Shown here piece by piece: positions 8,449-15,747 of a DNA stretch of 15,747 nt (positions are counted from its first letter, which is position 1; every line of letters starts with the position of its first letter). The translations under genes were made by a program, and so were the position numbers. A model generated the notes under the pieces. That model did not search any database and was not told where the DNA came from. It saw only the letters and a program-made list of their open reading frames with translations. The stretch lies in assembly GCF_000003605.2 (NCBI RefSeq), contig NW_003131854.1, positions 6,342 to 22,088 of the forward strand, in the 5' to 3' direction. Source of the DNA: Saccoglossus kowalevskii. Lineage: Eukaryota; Hemichordata; Enteropneusta; Harrimaniidae.

Positions 8449-8744
8449 AGAACACACGAGTCGGGAAACACTTAGGGGTTGATCTTAGAAAGTCTAAAGA
8501 AGAAAAAACATTGAACATTTTTTCAATCACTATATTTTTGTTCTGGATTTTTTACAGGATGAGATGCGCTGTATTTTGTTTTTTTCTGTAATTTTCCCTG
8601 TATAATTATTTTTCAAAAAAAATTCTCCACTAACATCAAATCTACCACTTGCACCCAAAAGAATGAAGTGGAGTAAAATACGCATACTAACAAACAAACA
8701 CACAATCGCCTGCGACAAACCTCGTTTTCGTTCACTGTAAATGC

Positions 8745-8756
8745 CAAGATGGCGGC
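8745..8756 (+). promoter_or_regulatory. TISU / YY1 element overlapping the start codon
   Basis: CAAGATGGCGGC matches the TISU consensus SAASATGGCGGC at all 12 positions. In animals TISU binds YY1 to drive transcription and, as part of the mRNA, directs initiation on very short 5' leaders, usually with the element within about 30 bases of the transcription start. No TATA box is seen upstream. This fixes the start at 8749 and predicts transcription beginning roughly 5-30 bases upstream. Confidence 0.8.
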
Positions 8757-8787
8757 GCAGAAGTTCAAACTTGACGCTAAAAAAATG
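8749..8787 (+). CDS. Coding exon 1
   Basis: It encodes MAAQKFKLDAKKM and ends in phase 0 at ATG followed by the donor GTAAGA. An ATG at 8741 lies 8 bases upstream in another frame; the TISU match selects 8749 as the start. Confidence 0.85.
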
Positions 8788-11700
8788 GTAAGATTTTCCA
8801 GAAAATACAATTGTCGTGTGATATAGGTTCTCGCGATGTAAATTTTGAGACTGTTGTTCTTTTGAATTGGCTTCAACTTAGTTGAATGATATCTTTATTC
8901 AGTCTTTAACCGATAATACAGGTATTTTTTTCTCGCATACCGCGTATCCAATGACGCTTTCTTGACTGATTTGTTATTGTTGGGCTTTAGTAACTGACAT
9001 TGTCGGCGTCCATTCCCCACACTTTGTGCTAAAACTGAATACTTTCTCACTTACTACTTGCGCAGAGTACAATTTATGTGGAATCATTCAGACTGATATA
9101 GTCATTGGATTTTCGGTAACATTACATTTTTTTTCACGGTCACCGGTTTATCCGTTTGATAGCATGTCACGGCCATATGGTGCAATCATGAACGTACTAC
9201 GTACATGGACGTCCATGGTGCAACAGAAAACGTTTATGGTTGTAAATTTAACATGCACGTGTTCCTTTTACCGGTCTTTTTGGTTCAGTGTTCATATGAC
9301 GCCTTTTTGATATAAGATATTTATCTCTGTGTATTGCATTTGATACAGTGAAGGCGGAAAGCTGAGGACGTTAAAAACGTTTTGTAAATATAAATTTTTA
9401 TTTAAAAAAATGATAGAATTCTAACTGACCAATCCAGGAATGCTATTGTGACATCATGTTTTCATAATATTAATGAGTTTTCAACCATCTATGGTTCAAC
9501 ATCATTCAATCAGCAGACACTTCAATTTGAATATTAAAGTTTACAGCCACAGATGATATGTCGCATGAAAGCATGCATGCAAACTATGGGCGTAGCCAAT
9601 GTTGAACCTTTGAGCCAATCACTATTAAATTTGGATGAAAGCTGATGATAGATGTATTTATTTTTATGAATATGTTTATGACCTACTAGTATGGTACAGC
9701 GTTTTTTCTTTCATTCCACACTGAAGTCAACAAAGGCATATTTATATAAACCCAACTGTTTTCATTTGAAGTCAATCTGATTCAATTTAAAACAAGGAGA
9801 TTGAATTGGCTTAGTTCGGTACACACCTCCTTTCCATAAAGCTCTTACACATAAATGCAACTGTGTCAGATTCACAGGGGCCTGATGAACTATTTGTGTG
9901 GTTGGTTGGTGAAGTCAATACATGGATGTATATTGGTCGGACTCACTATGTCCTGATACAGGGCCTTATCCTTGCTCAAAATAATAGAAATTATAGAATT
10001 GAAACAATTATATAAATTGTAGTGCAAGCATATATATATGATTAAATTTAATCATCTAGGCTCCATAAACTAAAAAAATACATGTTTGTGGCCGATCAGT
10101 CTAATTACAAGGGGCAAAACAAAACATGCACATAATTTTTTTTTACCCTACCAAATTTCATACCTCAAAATACAAAATATCTTACAACTGGCCTATTATA
10201 TATAAATCATATATTTTACTCGATTTTCATACAACCATTTACAATCACTTTGTTACCAGCCTTCAGTTTATTACTTCTGTTTATATGTGCATATGCATGG
10301 AGCGCCCTCAAATGACAGAAATGTGAATTATGTAACTGGCATTTGAGTCAATCAATATTTTGGTTTAAAAATAATGTAAATCATAAATGCCTTAGTTGAC
10401 ATCAGTGTACACTCATTTTGAATTACTTAGGAATGTTGTTAACTGTAAATTTTGTAAATATTCATAAATGTAAGATTCAAGTTCAAAAGTTGTGATTAAT
10501 GCCACGAGGATGCTCGTTTATACTTTTGTCTCTGTATAATTGCTGATTGGACACCACTAAGCTCTTCATTTCAAAGTTACATTTGTCCACACTAGTGATC
10601 ACATCTGGGTGACCTGAAATTTTTGTTTCTTTATGCTTGTAAAAAAGAAATATACAATTGCCAATAAATGTGCTTTATGGTAATTTTATTTTTATAAATA
10701 TGTATGAATTTAAATTCAAATCCAAACAAGATCATGCTTTAGCACACAGAAAAGACAATAATGTATTAACCACTTGTTACAATTGCTCTTCCCCTTTATT
10801 CATTTCCGAAAACAACATTGTATTCATATTCATGGTAGGGTGCCTTGATCTCAATAATAGGATATATTATATCACGAATAATCTGCAGCAATAATGTCAT
10901 AAAATCCACTGGTATTGATAAATACTGTAAGATAGTATGAGGTTATTACGAGAATACCTCAAAGTATGCACGAAGACAGTACAGCTGGATTATCGATCAA
11001 TGCGCAGCAGAGGTCGATGCATGGTGTACTATCTGAGTGCATAGTTTGAGGTATCCTCGTATTAACCTTATTATTATACATCTCTTCCTTCCAAGGATAC
11101 ATCATGGTAATGCCGAAATTCAAACTGTTAAGAACAGAATCAGCGAACTTCTTTGTGTGGAGTACGGTCAAATCCTGGTGGCAGCCATGTTTGTTTTTAT
11201 TATTAGAGGTTGCTTATGTGCATAATCATTCCATATTTGGAATTCACATTTCCTAATATGGTAGGATGAAAACACCCCATAAAATACCACAAAATTACGG
11301 CACGCTGTAACTTATGGTGATATGGTGACAGATGTATAATAATACATAATAATACTAGAAATGGCGGTCAATGCTTTTGAATATTCGCCTCTGGATTGGT
11401 GATTTTCAAAAAATTATAAAAATTAATAGTAAAGCACATGCATAAATTCTATAATCTGAAACGATTCTATCTTGTCTTGTAAGTAGTTACGTAAGTAGTC
11501 AACTTAAAAAATAATTGTATAACGAAAATTATCACAGTTGCATTTCTTTTAAAATACAATGCTGTTTGTCTGTATGTTACAATGTATTTAGATTGCTGCT
11601 CACAATTCTCGTAACCGTCCAATCTCACCTGAAAGTAGCAGTAACTGGGATAGCTCTGAACCAGAAGATGATGCAGGACCAAGAATTGATACATCATCAT

Positions 11701-13485
11701 CTGAGGAAGATGACAGGGAGTCAGTTAAGAGGTCACCCATCAATATGAAACCAACCCCGGCTGCAAGTAAGCCCTATGCACTTCAGATAAGAGTTAGATT
11801 TTGTTAGAATTTTGTATTATATCATGTCTGTCAACATCCTGATTCATTACTATAGTTTGTGACTTCTTTATTCTCTTTGGTAGGAGTTAATAGTGATAAT
11901 AAATTGAGACCTGAAAAATTCATCAAGGCTCAAGGTGGACTTACGCCTCAAGGAGGAAGAACACCAACAAAAACATCACCGGCGCTAAGTTTGAAAAAGT
12001 GAGTAAGCAATACCAAACTGATTTTGTGATATCATAGTTCATTATTTGCCACCATTAAATTGAAAAAAAATGAGATAAAATATTATGAAAAATGAATTGA
12101 TTGAAAATTATATGGCTTCTTCACATTGTCATGAAATGTCGTAGAAAATCATTGAAATTTCCGCTTTTGCGCTGGTTTCTATTGCAAAATAATTTTTTCC
12201 TATCTTGAAATTTTGCTCAGTGACATGGGATGTTCTCACTGATATGAATCTTAATATTTCAATTTTTTGAAAGCTCCATTTAATTTTATAATAACATATT
12301 TCCAGTGTGATAAAAAGTTATCTATTATATAAAATTGGGAATCTGCATTTTGTATATATTTGTATATGAATCTTATGCAGGGTATATACATACCTCTTGT
12401 ATACCGGTAATATTTATATTCATATGTTTTGTTTTGAAAAAAATATTAGTACAATTTTCTCAAAATACAGCACTGTAAAGGCAATAATAGTTGCCACCAT
12501 GACCAAGTATCAACAAGTTCATTGAAATAGAGACATGCCTTATTTCTTGCAACATGATACAGGTTGTTGGTTGACAATAACCAATCAAATATATAGCCTG
12601 ATGTCATGTGACCATAGAAACCAGACGACAAAAGGTCAACCTCTTGTAAAATACTTGAGTGGGATTATAACACAACATGTAAAGTCTGTCTTGCTATTCT
12701 ATATAGATATTGTGGATTGATGAATGATTCACCTGTAATATAATTATTAGAATAGAGTATATTTGAGAAAATGTAATATTCCTATTTGGACTGTAAATGT
12801 CATTGAAGTTTCTATGTGAGTATGATAGTGGATGTATAGTGTTCTATCATGATGGTATGTTTAGAATACCCTGTATTCTGTAATAAAATAATGGCAACTA
12901 TACTCGCTGCACTGGGCCTTAGCTACCTATCTTTTTCAGCCATTTTGAATCAAGTTGATAACAAAAGTTTACACTCTTACAATTTTTGTTGCCATCAATG
13001 ATTGTACATACGGTATTTAACCACTGACTATTGTCATGAAATTTATGACCAACTATTTTAAAGCAATAATGACTCTTCAACATTATATACTCTCCTCTAT
13101 TTTCTGATTATAGCTCTTTAAAGCCTGGAGTTAACATGTTCGTTGATCGTTCCCAACACAATAGTGATGAGGATGATAGTAGTTACTCAGCTCCAACACC
13201 GAAAAGAAGAGTCTCCAAAACAGATTTACCGCCGTACGATTTCAAAGGAGTTGCAAACAGTAAGTCAACAGCTTAAATTTATTATTTATTTTGATATGCC
13301 CTCCAGAGCACTCTACTCTACAGTCACTTTGTGCCTATGATCACTAATACTCAATATTTTTGAATTCTCTACTATGATAGGTGATAAAGGAAGAGTTGTC
13401 CGTGAAACTCAGCCTCCTGGTAAGAGTAGAAAAGGCAACACCTATGATCGGCCGCCACCAAGAGTTGCAAGTCCTGAAGGTGATG
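8749..13485 (+). CDS. Spliced gene for an unrecognised Ser/acid-rich protein (5 exons, 3' end outside window)
   Basis: Joining 8749-8787, 11592-11766, 11884-11998, 13114-13259 and 13381-13485 gives one open frame of 193 codons plus one base; every junction keeps phase and uses GT...AG. I do not recognise the family. Residues 1-13 are short and basic. Residues 25-60 are Ser/Asp/Glu-rich, with SSSEEDD (48-54), a CK2-like cluster. Residues 61-105 hold proline-directed sites (RSPI, LTP, RTPTKTSP). Residues 127-133 are again acidic (SDEDDSS), followed by basic PKRRVSK (139-145), which could be a nuclear signal and a PKA-type site. Residues 170-190 are Pro/Arg-rich. No membrane segment, signal peptide or folded domain is seen, so this is probably the disordered N-terminal part of a larger intracellular, perhaps nuclear, protein. 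Introns are about 2804, 117, 1115, 121 and more than 2260 bases. Confidence 0.85.
8788..11591 (+). other. Intron 1 (about 2.8 kb)
   Basis: It runs from GTAAGA to ...ATTTAG. It holds the palindromic element at 10938-11070, a 14-bp palindrome CATGGACGTCCATG at 9204-9217, and an 18-bp A/T palindrome at 10038-10055. Frames such as 9026-9310 and 10658-10894 look like chance. No nested RNA gene is recognised. Confidence 0.75.
10938..11070. mobile_element. Palindromic 133-bp element in intron 1
   Basis: The left arm at 10938-10971, beginning TGAGGTTATTACGAGAATAC and ending TATGCAC, pairs with 11037-11070, whose reverse complement begins TAAGGTTAATACGAGGATAC and ends TATGCAC. The arms are 34 bases with about five mismatches. 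The 65-base core contains further small inverted pieces. No clear target duplication flanks it. It has the shape of a MITE or of a transcribed hairpin, because the intron would fold when transcribed. A second copy is not seen in the window. Confidence 0.6.
11592..11766 (+). CDS. Coding exon 2
   Basis: The acceptor ...ATTTAG is followed by a phase-0 start encoding residues 14-71, the Ser/Asp/Glu-rich part with the SSSEEDD cluster and RSPIN. It ends with one base of codon 72 before the donor GTAAGC. Confidence 0.85.
11884..11998 (+). CDS. Coding exon 3
   Basis: It encodes residues 72-109, basic and Gly/Thr/Pro-rich (GGLTPQGGRTPTKTSP). The acceptor reads TAGGAG, a NAGNAG tandem: using the second AG would remove three bases and keep the frame. 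The donor GTGAGT is consensus and the exon ends with two bases of codon 110. Confidence 0.85.
11999..13113 (+). other. Intron 3 (about 1.1 kb)
   Basis: This is AT-rich, running from GTGAGT to TTATAG. Short frames on both strands around 12446-12720 are not protein-like. I see no repeat or RNA gene. Confidence 0.7.
13114..13259 (+). CDS. Coding exon 4
   Basis: It encodes residues 110-158. It contains the acidic SDEDDSS cluster, then APTPKRRVSKTD, the most likely nuclear-localisation and kinase-target segment, and PPYDFKG. It ends with one base of codon 159 before the perfect donor GTAAGT. Confidence 0.87.
13381..13485 (+). CDS. Coding exon 5, with an internal alternative donor
   Basis: After the acceptor ...GATAG it encodes residues 159-193, Pro/Arg-rich (TQPPGKSRKG, RPPPRVASP), and ends at G before the donor GTAAGT (13486). 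A second good donor, G before GTAAGA, lies at 13420. It is in the same phase and would remove 66 bases (22 codons). Confidence 0.85.
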
Positions 13486-13766
13486 GTAAGTTTCTGTTTA
13501 ATCTGATCAATAGAGCCCTGTTGTCTGCAGTGCTACAGTCTCTTGACATGATCCTTATGTCGATATACTATGTTACCATTTAATTTTCACCACAATAAAT
13601 TTGATAATTTGAGCAATGACAAGAAGTCAGATGCCCACCATTAGCTTTGTGGCTGGTAATACGAACAATTCACTACGTTCAATTACCCACCATAGACTCC
13701 GGTCAGTCAAAATGACTATTTTGAACTGTAGGCATTAATCAGCGATACTGCCGGTGATAGAGAGAT

Positions 13767-13806
13767 AGAATCTAGGTCAGGGGAAGCCCCATGACCTCAA
13801 GATTCT
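13767..13806. repeat. 40-bp hairpin near the edge of the retroelement-like block
   Basis: AGAATCT-AGGTCA-GGGG (13767-13783) pairs with CCCC-A-TGACCT-CA-AGATTCT (13787-13806), leaving a 3-base loop and small bulges. The AGGTCA/TGACCT pair also forms an inverted nuclear-receptor half-site arrangement. Confidence 0.65.
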
Positions 13807-14946
13807 TTTACCCCTTACGTCACGAACCCACGTGACCGAGGCAACATGGCAGTGCCATAGGTAGCCGTTAATCACTCTTCATTTTTCTCCGCCTCATCGG
13901 GGAATGATTCTGAGCGGCTCTGCCTGGCTCTGTTGCTTTTCCTGTCCGGGTTTCTAGCGTGGGTCATCGCCGCAGCTGCTGCATTCGACATTCTAGAAGG
14001 TAGGATAAGTTTTTCTTGTCTTTTTACCCTCGTGTCCCTTTCCCCTTTGTGTGTTATGCTTTTCCACAACAAAGAAATTAAAACCCGGCGCCACTACGTA
14101 ACCACACGTTGGTTTCATGGCGGCACCTTTTACAACTGTAATTCGTTTCCCTCATGCATGTTGTCTTTTTTTTACAATGTATTTAGCAATATATAGATGT
14201 AATGACAGCACCAGGGCTCGCTGCCGTTTTCTTTCCGGTCTCCTCGTGTTTCGAGTCGACCGTGCAGTGGTTATATTCAGAATTTATCAACATTAAACCC
14301 GCATCCGAGATACTTTTTCGTAGCTACGTGCGGGGTTCGGGGTTTTTGCGTGAAGGTGTGTGTTTTTTCACTGGAGATCTGAGGCCTGAGATTTTCTTTC
14401 AGAGCCATCAAAATCGCTGAGACTGACCGCGTCACAGCAAGGTCGCGCGTCCAGTAAACAAATCGGTTAAAGTGAGTTGCGTGTTTTGCATGAGTGAAAA
14501 GTCCTCGCGCTCGGCTACCGGTACTTCGTGTACTGGGACGTCGAGTAAGAGGCCCGATGGTGGAGGTACCGATATTTTTCTTGGTCTCCCCCGCTGATCG
14601 GAGGGCATCCGCACAGTCTGTTTTTTCAGGCAGTGGTTTACCAGATTTTACCGGCTGCAGTGAGGCTGTGCCCCTGGAGGCTTTCCTCCTATGGGGCCCA
14701 TTGCGAGTCCTTTTGTGGACCCTTCCTCGCATGGCACCGGGTTTGCCTCCGAGTTGAGGGCTTTGGTCGAAGGACTGTCAGGGCAATTGCGTCCCTGGCA
14801 GGCCGGGTAGATCAGACGCAGTCGGAGCGAGCTGTCTCCACTGTGTCCCCTCGGTGGGCAAGCAGGAAGAGACATGAAAGCGTGTTTGCATTCAAACACG
14901 TCTCTTCCGGGAACCCCCGTTCCCAGTCGCGGCTCTCCCACTATTT

Positions 14947-14956
14947 GGGGGGGGGG
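14947..14956. repeat. Poly-G run (G10)
   Basis: Ten G residues lie inside the broken gag-like frames and coincide with a change of the protein-like phase. Its length could be a real mutation or a sequencing error. Confidence 0.85.
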
Positions 14957-15747
14957 CGAGGCTCAGGCTAATTGCACCGGGCCTCCTCTGGAGCCTCAGG
15001 CACTGAATGCCAACTGGGTGCTGGCAGCCAAGCCTCCGACCTCGGGCCAGGCTTTCAGGGCAGGGCACACGTTGACCCCCCCTACTTTCAGCCAGCTAGG
15101 GTTCGTCACGCGGTAACGGTACAACGGTAACGAATTTATCCTTGTGTCCAGTCTCCGCTGTGGGTTTTGACTCTATTCGTACCGACCCACGGGCGTCCCC
15201 AGAGGGAACCGACCCTGTCATGAGACGCACAGTCAAACACGCTCCCTCTCACATATTTAAAGTGAAAGAGGACGCAGTTCGCTCATGTCGGATACAGCCG
15301 GTACTTCAGGCGGTCCCTCAGAGTCTTCCATCTGTATGACTCGGTGAGCCACGCTTTTGGGGTGAGGCGGAGTATCATCAATCCCAGTGATACGATGTAG
15401 ATACCCCCACCCTTGATCATAAAGCGACCACCTAAGGTTGCTTCAACGCTTATGGGATCACGGGCGTCGGGATCCAAAGCAACCCTGTCGGCACATCTCT
15501 CCCTGTCCATCCGAGTGCGGAGTGGGGCGCAGGGCACGCAAACGGTGTTGATGGGCGGCGTTGGTCAGCCACGGAGGATGTAATGCTTAAGGCCCCCGGG
15601 TGGGGATAACATTAGGCAACACTTCCCACTGTACCAAACGTTACCCAGTCGGTGTGGTTTCGGGATCAGACCCCATAGCGTGGGATGAGACCAAAACGCC
15701 CCCAACCGGATTCCAAGGCTCCTTCCCCAGACCCCGGTACCACAAAT

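Larger units (their letters stand above)
13486..15747 (+). other. Intron 5, truncated by the window
   Basis: No exon in the required phase is recognised after 13485, so the rest of the window appears to be intronic. The first 150 bases are AT-rich gene-like intron; from about 13640 a GC-rich repeat-derived block takes over. Confidence 0.55.
13640..15747 (+). mobile_element. Decayed retroelement-like block, sense to the gene
   Basis: Composition changes sharply to GC- and CpG-rich sequence. A leader with hairpins (13650-14480) is followed by plus-strand frames that look like one broken gag-like polyprotein. A Ser/Thr-rich 35-codon frame starts with ATG at 14490. Protein-like segments then continue with phase changes and in-frame stops (near 14660 and at 14808), including a Leu-heptad-like stretch near 14740-14790. 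A G10 run at 14947-14956 marks another phase change, and Pro-rich frames follow to 15339. No reverse transcriptase, protease or integrase/recombinase motif is visible before the window ends. A DIRS-like or LTR retrotransposon 5' part is a guess from layout only. Confidence 0.4.

Noticed and set aside
9026-9310. 94-residue plus-strand frame in intron 1
   Set aside because: Phe/Ser/Thr-rich with no motif; it lies within a well-bounded intron of the gene.
12881-12892. AATAAA-type polyadenylation signal in intron 3
   Set aside because: Common in AT-rich DNA, and the frame continues through exons 4 and 5 downstream.
14172-14186. 15-base match TTACAATGTATTTAG, identical to the exon 2 acceptor region (11577-11591)
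   Set aside because: The match does not extend on either side and one such A/T-rich 15-mer is plausible by chance; an exon after 14186 would hit a stop without a donor I trust.
14277-14732. 151-residue minus-strand frame, the longest in the window
   Set aside because: It is Arg/Lys/Thr-rich, antisense to the gag-like frames, and explained by GC-rich sequence with few stops.

Overview
The window reads as nuclear DNA from an animal, most likely an invertebrate and possibly marine; the phylum cannot be fixed from the sequence. The signs are an AT-rich background, tetranucleotide microsatellites, several short palindromic transposon-like elements, and one spliced gene with consensus GT...AG introns and a TISU/YY1-type start. 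There is no bacterial gene layout, operon, CRISPR array or recognisable RNA gene.

Left part, about 1-8300: mostly non-coding. It holds a GC-richer degenerate repeat block (84-186 within 1-480), a hairpin (745-787) beside a three-part tetranucleotide microsatellite (815-958), and a strong 12-bp-stem hairpin (1495-1524). Two 133-bp copies of one TTAA-bounded MITE lie at 2031-2163 and 7709-7841, with possible diverged relatives at 1703-1816 and 4208-4275. A second, 207-bp TA-bounded MITE lies at 3416-3622. On the minus strand at 2268-2838, protein-like reading frames follow each other in different phases, which looks like the wreck of an unrecognised coding sequence. Three RFX X-box-like motifs lie at 3058, 3197 and 6113.

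Right part, about 8300-15747: one plus-strand gene starts at 8749 inside a perfect TISU element. Five coding exons (8749-8787, 11592-11766, 11884-11998, 13114-13259, 13381-13485) join in one open frame of 193 codons, and the gene continues past the window. The product is a serine-, acid- and proline-rich, probably disordered protein with a basic PKRR cluster; I do not recognise the family. Intron 1 carries a 133-bp palindromic element (10938-11070). The last intron is filled from about 13640 by a GC- and CpG-rich block with broken, gag-like open frames, apparently a decayed retroelement in sense orientation that runs off the window.

I see no multi-gene system here. The points most worth checking are the TTAA MITE family, the TISU start with an upstream ORF whose stop is created by splicing, an in-frame alternative donor in exon 5, and the minus-strand wreck.
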